From positions 1 to 9,450 of the forward strand of contig CALCQV010000056.1 of the NCBI GenBank assembly GCA_937894795.1: DNA of 9,450 nt, in the 5' to 3' direction. Shown piece by piece: positions 1 through 6,777 of the stretch. Made by a program: the position numbers and the translations under genes. The first letter of the stretch is position 1. The number at the start of each line of letters is the position of its first letter. The DNA is from an uncultured Bacteroidales bacterium (GTDB lineage: Bacteria > Bacteroidota > Bacteroidia > Bacteroidales > Lentimicrobiaceae). The notes beneath the pieces were generated by a model. It did not search any database, was not told the origin of the DNA, and was given only the letters and a program-made list of their open reading frames with translations.

Positions 1-50
1 GAACGGAGTGAGGAATCTCATGATGTTAAGGACAACCTCCCGGGAACGGG
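1..50. repeat. Possible dispersed intergenic element, cut by window edge
   Basis: The window opens with GAACGGAGTGAGGAATCT (3' part of a phrase running off the left edge). From memory, phrases of the type 'GAACGnAGTGAGGAATCT' recur between genes in many Bacteroidota genomes. Only one partial copy is visible, so its repeat status cannot be shown from this window and rests on recollection. Confidence 0.3.
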
Positions 51-56
51 TTTTTT
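39..56 (+). terminator. Short intrinsic-terminator-like hairpin
   Basis: CCCG (39-42) and CGGG (47-50) can pair around a GGAA tetraloop, followed directly by six T residues (51-56). This has the layout of a plus-strand intrinsic terminator and would end a gene lying left of the window. The stem is only 4 bp, so it may be weak or simply part of the repeat element that contains it. Confidence 0.4.
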
Positions 57-166
57 GTTCTTTGTACGTGGTTCGTTGTTCTTTGTCAGAGGCATGGAGC
101 ATGGGGCTTGGAGCATGGGGCTGAGGGCATAGAGCTTCCCATTCTCCTTTCCTTTGTTCTTTGTTC
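54..166. repeat. Degenerate heptamer tandem repeats (TTTGTTC and RGCATGG types)
   Basis: Three blocks of 7-bp units are visible. Positions 54-88 hold five units related to TTTGTTC. Positions 91-132 hold six units related to RGCATGG (GGCATGG, AGCATGG and variants). Positions 153-166 hold two perfect TTTGTTC units. Read on the minus strand, the TTTGTTC type becomes GAACAAA, the same family as the GAACRGA array at 5393-5455 and the GAACnnn units at 7655-7682. Confidence 0.75.
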
Positions 167-276
167 TCCCGACAAGTCGGAGCCTGTCCCGATTTATCGG
201 GAACAAGTTTTATTCTTGGCACTTTATCAAAGCTCCCTGCTCTCCCGATAGATCGGGACAAGTTCTGCTCCATGCT
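167..276. repeat. REP-like palindromic units
   Basis: Three inverted repeats lie here. CCGAC/GTCGG (169-180) has loop AA. CCCGAT/ATCGGG (188-201) has loop TT. CCCGAT/ATCGGG (244-257) has loop AG. The last two are followed by (A)ACAAGTT. All start in the same 7-nt register as the TTTGTTC units at 153 and 160: 188 is 35 nt and 244 is 91 nt from 153. Positions 232-267 are identical to 5337-5372, a 36-bp exact repeat. Positions 242-276 match 5305-5339 with one mismatch. Confidence 0.8.
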
Positions 277-494
277 TGGTCTGCCCTCTTACAAGGATGG
301 ACAAAAGTTCGGTTTTATAGGGGCTAATAAAGGAAAGGTCAACAATGAAACAGTAACCAAGAACACGGAACTATTTTAAATACTCATACCTGTTACAACC
401 CTCATCAAATGAACTGCTTGTGATTTCAACTGTTTAATTTTCAGGGTGATTGATAAAATGCTTATTTATTGCTCTATTTATAAAACAGAACAGT

Positions 495-2795
495 ATGAAA
501 GTAGCCATTATTGGAACATACCCGCCAAGAGAGTGCGGGATAGGAACTTTTACGCGAAATCTTTATTCAGCGATGCAGTGCAATGCCGACAGGCAGATGC
601 AGGAGTATGAGGGTTTTATCGTTGCGCTGAACGACCTTGCTGAGGGGTATGCTTACCCTGAGGAGGTTCAATATACAGTAAACCAACACTCGCAGGAAGA
701 TTACCTTTCGGCAGCCCGCTATATCAACGTGAGCGGAGCCGATGTGTGTGTATTGCAGCATGAGTTTGGCATTTATGGCGGCGAGAACGGGGTGTATATT
801 CTTCAGTTGATTTATCGTTTGGAGATTCCGTTGGTAGTGACACTTCACACTATTCTTCAGAATCCTTCATTCAATGAGAAGGCTGTGCTGCAGGAGATCT
901 GCAAGATGGCAAACCGTGTGGTGGTGATGAGCAGAAAGGCGATTGCTTTCCTTAAGGATATCTATGATGTGCCCGATTCGAAGATTGAATATATTGAGCA
1001 TGGCGTTCCTGATTTCAGGTTCAACCAGCAGGAGACAAAGAGGGAGTTCAGGCTGGAAAAGAGGAAGCTGCTGCTCACGTTTGGGTTGATAAGCCGTAAC
1101 AAGGGCATTGAAACAGTGCTGAAGGCATTGCCGGCAGTCATTGAGAAGCATCCTGACCTACTGTATATTATTTTGGGGAAGACACATCCTGCCGTGCTGC
1201 GCCATTCAGGCGAGGAGTACAGGATATTCCTCACAAAGCTGGTAAATGATTTGAAGCTGCAAAAGAATGTGCTGTTCATCAATAAGTTCGTGAGTCAGAA
1301 GGATCTGTTCAAGTACCTGCATGCCAGCGATATCTATTTGACCCCATATCTTAATGAAGCTCAGATTACCAGTGGTACGCTGGCTTATGCCATTGGGGTG
1401 GGCACTGCGGTGGTGTCAACGCCATACTGGCATGCCGCGGAGTTGCTTACTGACGGGAAGGGACTACTGTTCGACTTCAACAATTCAAATGCCCTGGCAG
1501 ACATCCTGACCGATTTGCTAGACAATCCACAGGTAAGAATGGAGTTCCGCCGAAAGGCTTATGAATATGGCAGAGGGATAACCTGGCCAAAAACAGGTGA
1601 CAAGTACAGGAAGCTGGCCTCGGAGGTGTCGCTTGAGGAGGTTAAGCCCGACAAAAAGGAGCTTATACCTTTTGACATCATGCTGTTGCCTCCTTTTTCC
1701 ATGGCGCATATAAAGAGAATGACCGATGATACGGGGATCATACAACACGCCAAGTTTGGGATTCCAAATTTAAAAGAGGGCTACTGCCTGGACGATAATG
1801 CCCGCGCACTGCTGATGACGGTAATGGCGATAAGGTTGAAGAATAACAGCACGGCCGCTGACTTTTGTCCGGTTTACCTTAGCTACATTCATTATATGCA
1901 GAATAAGGACGGTACTTTCAGGAACTTCCTGAGTTTCAACCGTAACTTTCTTGACAAGGTGGGCTCGGAAGATTCCTTTGGCAGGACCATCTGGGCGCTT
2001 GGTTATCTGATAAGCTATGCCCCTAACGATGCCTACTACCAGAGCGGCAGGATGATATTCAGAAATGCCATACCCGCGATGGAACGGCTAACCTCCATCA
2101 GAAGCATTGCCGCCAACATTATTGGCATTTGCTACTATCTGAAAACAAATCCCGGTGATGAGGAGATGATGGAGTTGCTGCATAAGCAAACCGGCATACT
2201 CAGGAAATCGTTTGAAAAGCATAGTTCGCCTGAATGGCAATGGTTTGACAACAAGCTGACCTATGACAATGCACTGCTGCCTCTGGCGATGCTGCATGCC
2301 GCAGAATATCTGCCTGACAGCAGGATAATGAAGATTGCCCTCAATAGCATGGATTTCCTGACAGAAGTGACCTTTGAGGAGGGGTATCTGTCGACCATTG
2401 GCAATGGACATTGGTATGAGAAAGGCGGTGAACGGTCGAAGTTTGCCCAGCAGCCTGTGGATGCAATGGCTTCAGTGCTTATGTTCCATCAGGCTTTCCT
2501 GCTTACCAAGGATAGTGCTTACCTGAACCTGTTGTTTACATCATTTATGTGGTTTCACGGTGAAAACGACCTGCGGCTCGGACTCTACGACTATGAGACC
2601 TGCGGGTGCTGTGACGGCCTGGAACAAAACGGCGTTAACCGAAATCAGGGTGCGGAAAGTACATTGGCATACCTGATTTCTTATCTTACCGTACTCTCCG
2701 TTTATGAAGAATACTATAAACAGCGAACGGCCAATAAGATAAAGACGGTAAGGAAGCGCCATAAGATCAGCATACAATTGCAAAAACAAGTATAA
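495..2795 (+). CDS. GT4 glycosyltransferase fused to a probable (alpha/alpha)6-barrel module
   Basis: This 766-residue protein begins as a GT-B glycosyltransferase of family GT4. The N-terminal Rossmann-like half opens MKVAIIGTYPPRECGIGTF. The donor-site loop is GLISRNKG (197-204, with R201 and K203). The glycine-rich donor domain includes NEAQITSGTLAYA, where E288 matches the first Glu of the GT4 E-x7-E motif and the second Glu is replaced by Leu. From about residue 393 a second domain starts (DIMLLPPFSMAH), with YCLDDNARA at 430-438 and repeated helical segments to about 740; I infer an (alpha/alpha)6 glycosidase-like barrel. There is no signal peptide, so it is probably cytoplasmic. ATG at 495 is chosen because homologues start MKVAxIGTYPP; an in-frame TTG at 450 would add 15 atypical residues. 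The stop overlaps the next start (TAATG), linking it to the GH130 gene. Acceptor and donor are unknown; mannose is inferred from the neighbour. Confidence 0.87.
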   Translation: MKVAIIGTYPPRECGIGTFTRNLYSAMQCNADRQMQEYEGFIVALNDLAEGYAYPEEVQYTVNQHSQEDYLSAARYINVSGADVCVLQHEFGIYGGENGVYILQLIYRLEIPLVVTLHTILQNPSFNEKAVLQEICKMANRVVVMSRKAIAFLKDIYDVPDSKIEYIEHGVPDFRFNQQETKREFRLEKRKLLLTFGLISRNKGIETVLKALPAVIEKHPDLLYIILGKTHPAVLRHSGEEYRIFLTKLVNDLKLQKNVLFINKFVSQKDLFKYLHASDIYLTPYLNEAQITSGTLAYAIGVGTAVVSTPYWHAAELLTDGKGLLFDFNNSNALADILTDLLDNPQVRMEFRRKAYEYGRGITWPKTGDKYRKLASEVSLEEVKPDKKELIPFDIMLLPPFSMAHIKRMTDDTGIIQHAKFGIPNLKEGYCLDDNARALLMTVMAIRLKNNSTAADFCPVYLSYIHYMQNKDGTFRNFLSFNRNFLDKVGSEDSFGRTIWALGYLISYAPNDAYYQSGRMIFRNAIPAMERLTSIRSIAANIIGICYYLKTNPGDEEMMELLHKQTGILRKSFEKHSSPEWQWFDNKLTYDNALLPLAMLHAAEYLPDSRIMKIALNSMDFLTEVTFEEGYLSTIGNGHWYEKGGERSKFAQQPVDAMASVLMFHQAFLLTKDSAYLNLLFTSFMWFHGENDLRLGLYDYETCGCCDGLEQNGVNRNQGAESTLAYLISYLTVLSVYEEYYKQRTANKIKTVRKRHKISIQLQKQV

Positions 2796-4252
2796 TGCAA
2801 CAGAGTGTAAGAACATTTATTAAAAGAAGAAAGACAAAGATTCAGCGCGATACTTCACGTGTTATAACCCGTACACATATCCCTACCCACCTTGACCGTA
2901 TAGAAAGGATCAGCCGGAGGGTGATAGCCCTTACCGAGAAGCAGGCTTCACAACTGCTGAAAGAGGTGTTGCTGGGATTCTCTGACAGGCACAGGAATAT
3001 GGAGGAACAGCTTTTGGAGAACTTCGACAAGGTGAAGCCTCACATTGATCCTGCAGTCGATTTGAGCAGAGTAAAGCAAATGCTGCTGGGTGCATATTTC
3101 ACCATGGAATACGCCATTGAGTCGGCGGCACTCTTCAATCCCTCCATCGTAAGGCATCCCGACCAGGGAAGACTTGAACCCGGAGAACTGCGTTTTGTTA
3201 TGAGCCTGAGAGCCACAGGTGAAGGCCATATATCGTCCATTGTTTTCCGCAGCGGTATCATTGAGCAGGATGGCTCCATTGAATTTGACAGCATTTCAGA
3301 TTATGTGCTCACGCCAAAGATGCTCCATGATCCTTATTATGATAAGCATCTCTTCAGGTTAAAGTTGATGGATATGGAGAATTGGGACGATACAGCCATG
3401 AATATACTTGATGGATTACCCGATGAATTCACCTTTGAACAACTTACCGCAAGCATACTGAGAGTGCATGAAGATTCCAATTTTGAAAGCAATGACAAGA
3501 CACTGGTAAAGATAAAATGGCTTGCCAACTCCAATTACCGCATGAGGGTTGATGAAAGGAGCAGGATATCGGAACGTGCCATCTTTCCGGTTTCGGAAAA
3601 CGAAAGCAGGGGAGTGGAGGATGCCCGCTTTGTACTCTTTACCGATGATAATGGCGATACCACGTACTATGCCACCTATACGGCCTACAATGGCTATAAC
3701 ATACTCCCGCAACTGATGGAGACCCGTGATTTCAGGACCTTCAATGTGAACACGCTCAATGGTGCCGCCGTTCAAAACAAGGGTATGGCACTTTTTCCAA
3801 GAAAAATTAACGGCAAATATGTAATGCTGGGGCGACAGGATGGGGAGAACAACTACATTATGTTTTCCAACCATCTGCACTTCTGGCAAACAGCAAAGAT
3901 ACTCCAGAAGCCCAGGGAACCGTGGGAGTTCATACAGGTAGGCAATTGCGGATCGCCCATTGAGCTGAAGGAGGGCTGGCTGATGCTTACCCATGGCGTA
4001 GGGCCTATGCGTCAGTATTTTATGGGAGCACAATTACTTGACCTGCAAGATCCTACCAGGGTGAAAGCCCGTTTGCGTGAACCGCTGCTCTATCCTAACG
4101 AAGAAGAGAGGGAAGGTTACGTTCCCAATGTGATCTACTCATGCGGAGCCCTCGTTCACAGCGGCCGACTGATTATACCCTATGCCATGTCGGACATCAC
4201 CTCGGGCATTGTCACCATAAAAGTGAACGATCTTTTGCAATGCATGTCATGA
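2795..4252 (+). CDS. GH130-family beta-mannoside phosphorylase or hydrolase
   Basis: This 485-residue protein has a GH130 five-bladed propeller domain from about residue 110 to the end. Visible family signatures are FNPSIVRHPD (114-123), VEDARF (274-279; GH130 usually VEDPR), a GMALFPRKINGKYVML blade, GNCGSPIE (383-390), LTHGV around H400, and a closing EGYVPNVIYSCGA segment. GH130 enzymes phosphorolyse or hydrolyse beta-mannosides. I cannot tell from sequence reading alone which activity applies, because the phosphate-binding residues need an alignment. About 110 residues precede the propeller: a very basic start (FIKRRKTK) and then helices, longer than the simplest GH130 enzymes. No signal peptide is present, so a cytoplasmic site is expected, which favours intracellular turnover over digestion of external polysaccharide. 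It is translationally coupled to the GT4 gene by a 1-bp overlap (TAATG), so the two products are probably made together. Confidence 0.88.
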   Translation: MQQSVRTFIKRRKTKIQRDTSRVITRTHIPTHLDRIERISRRVIALTEKQASQLLKEVLLGFSDRHRNMEEQLLENFDKVKPHIDPAVDLSRVKQMLLGAYFTMEYAIESAALFNPSIVRHPDQGRLEPGELRFVMSLRATGEGHISSIVFRSGIIEQDGSIEFDSISDYVLTPKMLHDPYYDKHLFRLKLMDMENWDDTAMNILDGLPDEFTFEQLTASILRVHEDSNFESNDKTLVKIKWLANSNYRMRVDERSRISERAIFPVSENESRGVEDARFVLFTDDNGDTTYYATYTAYNGYNILPQLMETRDFRTFNVNTLNGAAVQNKGMALFPRKINGKYVMLGRQDGENNYIMFSNHLHFWQTAKILQKPREPWEFIQVGNCGSPIELKEGWLMLTHGVGPMRQYFMGAQLLDLQDPTRVKARLREPLLYPNEEEREGYVPNVIYSCGALVHSGRLIIPYAMSDITSGIVTIKVNDLLQCMS

Positions 4253-4260
4253 AATTTAAA

Positions 4261-4288
4261 CCCCTGAGTATGGTAAAATACCCAGGGG
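4261..4288. terminator. Hairpin between convergent genes
   Basis: CCCCTGAGTAT (4261-4271) pairs with ATACCCAGGGG (4278-4288) around a 6-nt loop, with one A-C mismatch. It lies 9 nt after the GH130 stop and 31 nt beyond the stop of the minus-strand TPR gene. Read on the minus strand the stem is followed by TTTAAATTTC, so it fits best as a terminator for the TPR gene. It has no T-run on the plus side, but it may still protect or end the GH130 transcript. Confidence 0.6.
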
Positions 4289-4318
4289 CCGGATAAGTTT
4301 GCAATTATATGTTTAACC

Positions 4319-5170
4319 TTACTTATCCAGATCGTCGTCGGTATCAGGTATGCGAGCCATATTGCGTGCTTTTTCAGCGCGTTCACGTGAGCCGGTCATT
4401 CCCAGGCTAACGGCTTTATCGTAGTGATTGGCAGCTTCGTCAAAGCGGTTGGCCTTCATGAGGTAGTCGCCCATACTGTCGTGTGCATTGGCTTCATTGG
4501 GGGCCAGTCGCATGTAATTGTTGAAGGCTTCGGCGGCTTTATCCATATTGCCCTTTTCCATCCAATGATAGCCGAGGGTATTCCATGCAGGTGCATAGGT
4601 TGGATTGATATCGATAAGCTTTTCGGTATAGGCCAAAGCCTGGTCAGGGTTATCATCAATGAACCGGCAGGCGGCAATGGCCACCTCATACGCCCCGGTG
4701 TTGTTGGGATAAGCGTTTACAAGCTCATCACAAAGCGGTTTCAGTGATGTGGCTTTTATATTGTTTTTATCGGTTTTACTTAATGTTTTACGATTTGTTT
4801 GAATCTGAACGAGCATCCTGCGGATGATCTTTTCAGCCGGGGTCAGATTATCCTGAGGAAGCAGGAGTGCAGATGAGATAAAGGTGCCGGCCTTCTCATT
4901 CTTTGGATTGCTGGCAGTAACCAGTGCGCGGTTGGCATGAGCCATGAAGCACTGTGGATCAGCCCTTAGGGAGGCTTCTATTTTGGTGTTGAAGCCCTCG
5001 ATATCGGCATTGGCAATGCGGTCAAAGGCCTCGTGACAGGAAATTTTGGCGGCTTCTGATTTAGTCGACATAGGCAGGTAACGGTCCTTTTCGCCCGCTG
5101 ATGCGTTAATTGTCGCTAAACCGAACCATACTATAGCTATAAGCGAAATGAGTTTACTCGTGTTTTTCAT
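4319..5170 (-). CDS. Exported TPR-repeat protein
   Basis: This 283-residue protein begins with a typical signal peptide: a basic start (MKNTSK), a hydrophobic core (LISLIAIVWFGLA) and a likely cleavage after ASA at residue 25. Two clear tetratricopeptide repeats lie at about 193-225 (APAWNTLGYHWMEKGN...) and 227-259 (ANAHDSMGDYLMKANR...). Residues 158-190 look like a weaker third repeat, and the preceding part is mostly helical and may hold degenerate ones. Four cysteines (45, 74, 147, 168) could form disulfides after export. The C-terminus is acidic (DTDDDLDK). There is no lipobox and no second membrane segment, so it is probably periplasmic and serves in protein binding; no partner can be named. 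It is transcribed alone, convergent with the GH130 gene, and its upstream region is the repeat-rich spacer. Confidence 0.82.
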   Translation of the reverse strand: MKNTSKLISLIAIVWFGLATINASAGEKDRYLPMSTKSEAAKISCHEAFDRIANADIEGFNTKIEASLRADPQCFMAHANRALVTASNPKNEKAGTFISSALLLPQDNLTPAEKIIRRMLVQIQTNRKTLSKTDKNNIKATSLKPLCDELVNAYPNNTGAYEVAIAACRFIDDNPDQALAYTEKLIDINPTYAPAWNTLGYHWMEKGNMDKAAEAFNNYMRLAPNEANAHDSMGDYLMKANRFDEAANHYDKAVSLGMTGSRERAEKARNMARIPDTDDDLDK

Positions 5171-5229
5171 ATCCGTAAAGTTTTGAGTTAGATAAGTTTA
5201 ACACCAAAAAAGGGGATAAGTTTTAAGTT

Positions 5230-5306
5230 CAGCGTTCAGCGCTCAGCTCTCAGCTCTCAGCGCTCAGCACTCAGCACTCAGCGCTCAGCACTCAGCACTC
5301 AGCGCT
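5230..5306. repeat. CAGCRCT heptamer tandem array, 11 units
   Basis: Eleven head-to-tail 7-bp units fill exactly 77 bp. The frame is CAGCnnT. Five units at 5265-5271, 5272-5278, 5286-5292, 5293-5299 and neighbours alternate between CAGCACT and CAGCGCT; two units read CAGCTCT and the first reads CAGCGTT. Variation is confined to positions 5 and 6 of the unit. The last unit runs without a gap into the palindromic element at 5307. Confidence 0.92.
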
Positions 5307-5390
5307 CCCGATAGATCGGGACAAGTTCTGCTCTATGCTCCCTGCTCTCCCGATAGATCGGGACAAGTTCTGCCCCCTGCTCTCTGCAAA
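5307..5390. repeat. Two REP-like palindromic units in heptamer register
   Basis: CCCGAT-AG-ATCGGG occurs at 5307-5320 and 5349-5362, each followed by ACAAGTT, which makes 21-bp units. The two copies start exactly 42 bp (six heptamers) apart. The pyrimidine-rich filler between and after them (CTGCTCT, ATGCTCC and similar) also breaks into heptamers. Positions 5337-5372 are identical to 232-267 near the left end of the window. Confidence 0.88.
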
Positions 5391-5392
5391 TT

Positions 5393-5455
5393 GAACAGAG
5401 AACGGAGAACGGAGAACAGAGAACAGAGAACAGAGAACCGGGAACCGGGAACCCA
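5393..5455. repeat. GAACnnn heptamer tandem array, 9 units
   Basis: Nine 7-bp units each begin GAAC: four GAACAGA, two GAACGGA, two GAACCGG and a final GAACCCA. The register is shifted by 2 nt from the preceding repeats. The array ends about 80 nt before the aminotransferase start codon. The same GAAC family reappears at the tyrA/DAHP synthase junction and, on the opposite strand, at 54-88 and 153-166. Confidence 0.92.
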
Positions 5456-5534
5456 TTTCATGAAAATCATGTAACATTAAAATGTTTTTTTGAAAATTAC
5501 TTCCGGGGTGAGGGTGTTTTGTTTAAAAGACTCT

Positions 5535-6740
5535 ATGAAAATAAAGCCGGCCATACGAACGGGCCATATCTCGGAATACTGGTTTTCACAAAAGCTTGCA
5601 CAGGTTGAACGGATGCGCAGGGAGGGGGCCGATATCATTAACCTTGGTATCGGAAGCCCCGACCGGGCACCCTCGCCCAATACCATTGCGGCCCTGATGA
5701 GCAGTGCAGCCAACAACACCTCACACGGTTACCAGAGCTACTCAGGCATTCCTGCATTGCGCCGGGCTTTCGCGGCATGGTACTCCAGATATTTCAAGGT
5801 GGAGCTGGATCCGTCAACGGAGGTGCTTCCGCTAATGGGGAGCAAGGAGGGGATCATGCATATCAGCCTTGCTTTTGTGGACCCGGGTGATGAAGTGCTG
5901 GTGCCTGATCCCGGTTACCCGACCTATTCATCGGTCACCCATCTGGTAGGGGGAAAGGTGCGCAAGTACGACCTTCTGCCCGATAAGCATTGGCTGCCCG
6001 ACCTGAATTCGCTGGAAGAGACTGATCTGGCCAATGTGAAACTGATGTGGATTAACTACCCCAATATGCCCACCGGTGCCAGGGCTTCAAGGAAACTGTT
6101 TGAGCAGCTGGTACGGTTTGCCGACAAGCATCACATTCTGCTGGTGAATGATAATCCATACAGCTTCATACTGAACCGCGAACACCTGAGCATCCTGTCA
6201 GTTGACGGGGCAAAGGAGACGGCCCTGGAGCTCAATTCACTGAGCAAGAGCCATAATATGGCAGGCTGGCGCATTGGAATGGTGGCCGGTCATGCCGATT
6301 ACATTGCGAGCATTCTGAAGGTGAAGAGCAATATGGATTCAGGTATGTTTCTGCCACTGCAACTGGCGGCGGTAGAGGCACTCAGCAACCCGGACTCCTG
6401 GTTTGACCGCATCAATGAACTGTACAGTCGCCGCCGCACCATAGTGGAAGAGATCATGGAAATACTGGGTTGCACCATTGACCGATCACAGGCAGGAATG
6501 TTCCTTTGGGGGCGCATACCGGGCAGTGTGCACGATGGCGACAGCTATGTTGAAGAATTGCTGATGAAAACGCATGTTTTTATTACCCCGGGTTTCATTT
6601 TCGGCAGCAATGGCGAACGATATATCAGGATTTCGCTTTGCGCGGATGAAAAGAGGCTCATGGAAGCCAAACACCGGTTGTCGGATTTAAAAGATACCGG
6701 CGCTGCAGCATCACCACGTCAGGCTTCACAGGGAATGTAA
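5535..6740 (+). CDS. PLP-dependent class I/II aminotransferase of the aromatic operon
   Basis: This 401-residue fold-type I aminotransferase belongs to the class I/II group that includes aspartate, aromatic and LL-diaminopimelate aminotransferases. Visible features are INLGIGSPD near the N-terminus, GSKEGIMH in the cofactor phosphate region, D206 and Y209 in NDNPY (pyridine ring contacts), the Schiff-base lysine K238 in SLSKSHNMAGWRIG with R246, and the carboxylate-binding R365 in RYIRIS. The usual NPTG Asn is Met here (NYPNMPTG, M178). Co-location with tyrA and DAHP synthase suggests that it transaminates 4-hydroxyphenylpyruvate, phenylpyruvate or prephenate to finish Tyr/Phe synthesis. That is inference, and an aspartate-type role remains possible. 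ATG at 5535 is preferred because homologues begin MKIKPAxR; the in-frame TTG at 5490 would add 15 unlikely residues. It is the first gene of the operon, 37 nt before tyrA. Confidence 0.88.
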   Translation: MKIKPAIRTGHISEYWFSQKLAQVERMRREGADIINLGIGSPDRAPSPNTIAALMSSAANNTSHGYQSYSGIPALRRAFAAWYSRYFKVELDPSTEVLPLMGSKEGIMHISLAFVDPGDEVLVPDPGYPTYSSVTHLVGGKVRKYDLLPDKHWLPDLNSLEETDLANVKLMWINYPNMPTGARASRKLFEQLVRFADKHHILLVNDNPYSFILNREHLSILSVDGAKETALELNSLSKSHNMAGWRIGMVAGHADYIASILKVKSNMDSGMFLPLQLAAVEALSNPDSWFDRINELYSRRRTIVEEIMEILGCTIDRSQAGMFLWGRIPGSVHDGDSYVEELLMKTHVFITPGFIFGSNGERYIRISLCADEKRLMEAKHRLSDLKDTGAAASPRQASQGM

Positions 6741-6777
6741 AGACGACATGCCTGGCATCTCATCTAATAAATAACAA

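Larger units (their letters stand above)
1..494. other. Repeat-rich intergenic region without a convincing gene
   Basis: No reading frame here looks like a real protein. The longest plus-strand frame (161-379) runs through simple heptamer repeats and palindromes. Positions 54-166 are mostly 7-bp tandem repeats, 168-267 carry three small palindromic units, and about 280-494 is unique AT-richer sequence that must include the leader of the glycosyltransferase gene. I could not place a confident Bacteroidota promoter (TTTG, spacer, TAnnTTTG) in that leader. Confidence 0.7.
5171..5534. other. Repeat-dominated spacer between divergent genes
   Basis: This spacer separates the minus-strand TPR gene from the plus-strand aromatic operon, so it must hold promoters for both. 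Positions 5230-5455 are almost wholly repeats: 11 heptamers, two palindromic units with heptameric flanks, then nine further heptamers. Only about 59 nt next to the TPR gene and about 79 nt before the aminotransferase start are unique. No gene is evident, and no RNA gene could be recognised. Confidence 0.75.

Noticed and set aside
161..379. 72-codon plus-strand open frame in the left spacer
   Set aside because: It reads through palindromic and heptameric repeats, has no family resemblance, and its codons follow the repeat period.
450..494. Upstream TTG start extending the glycosyltransferase by 15 residues
   Set aside because: The added residues are not conserved-looking, and MKVAIIGTYPP is the normal family start at 495.
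3416..4033. 205-codon minus-strand open frame
   Set aside because: It lies opposite the well-supported GH130 gene and resembles nothing recognisable; it is a shadow frame.
5230..5455. CRISPR-like array
   Set aside because: Units are 7 bp, directly tandem and without unique spacers, and there are no cas genes.
5489..5521. Bacteroidota-type promoter (TTTG at 5489-5492, GTGTTTTG at 5514-5521)
   Set aside because: The spacing of 21 nt is plausible, but the -7 element lacks the TA and would leave only a few nucleotides of leader before 5535.
5490..5534. Upstream TTG start extending the aminotransferase by 15 residues
   Set aside because: Family members begin at MKIKPA; the extension is not homologous and crosses the likely promoter or leader.
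6748..6758. ATGCC-T-GGCAT inverted repeat between aminotransferase and tyrA
   Set aside because: The stem is too short, there is no T-run, and the genes appear to be one operon; likely chance.
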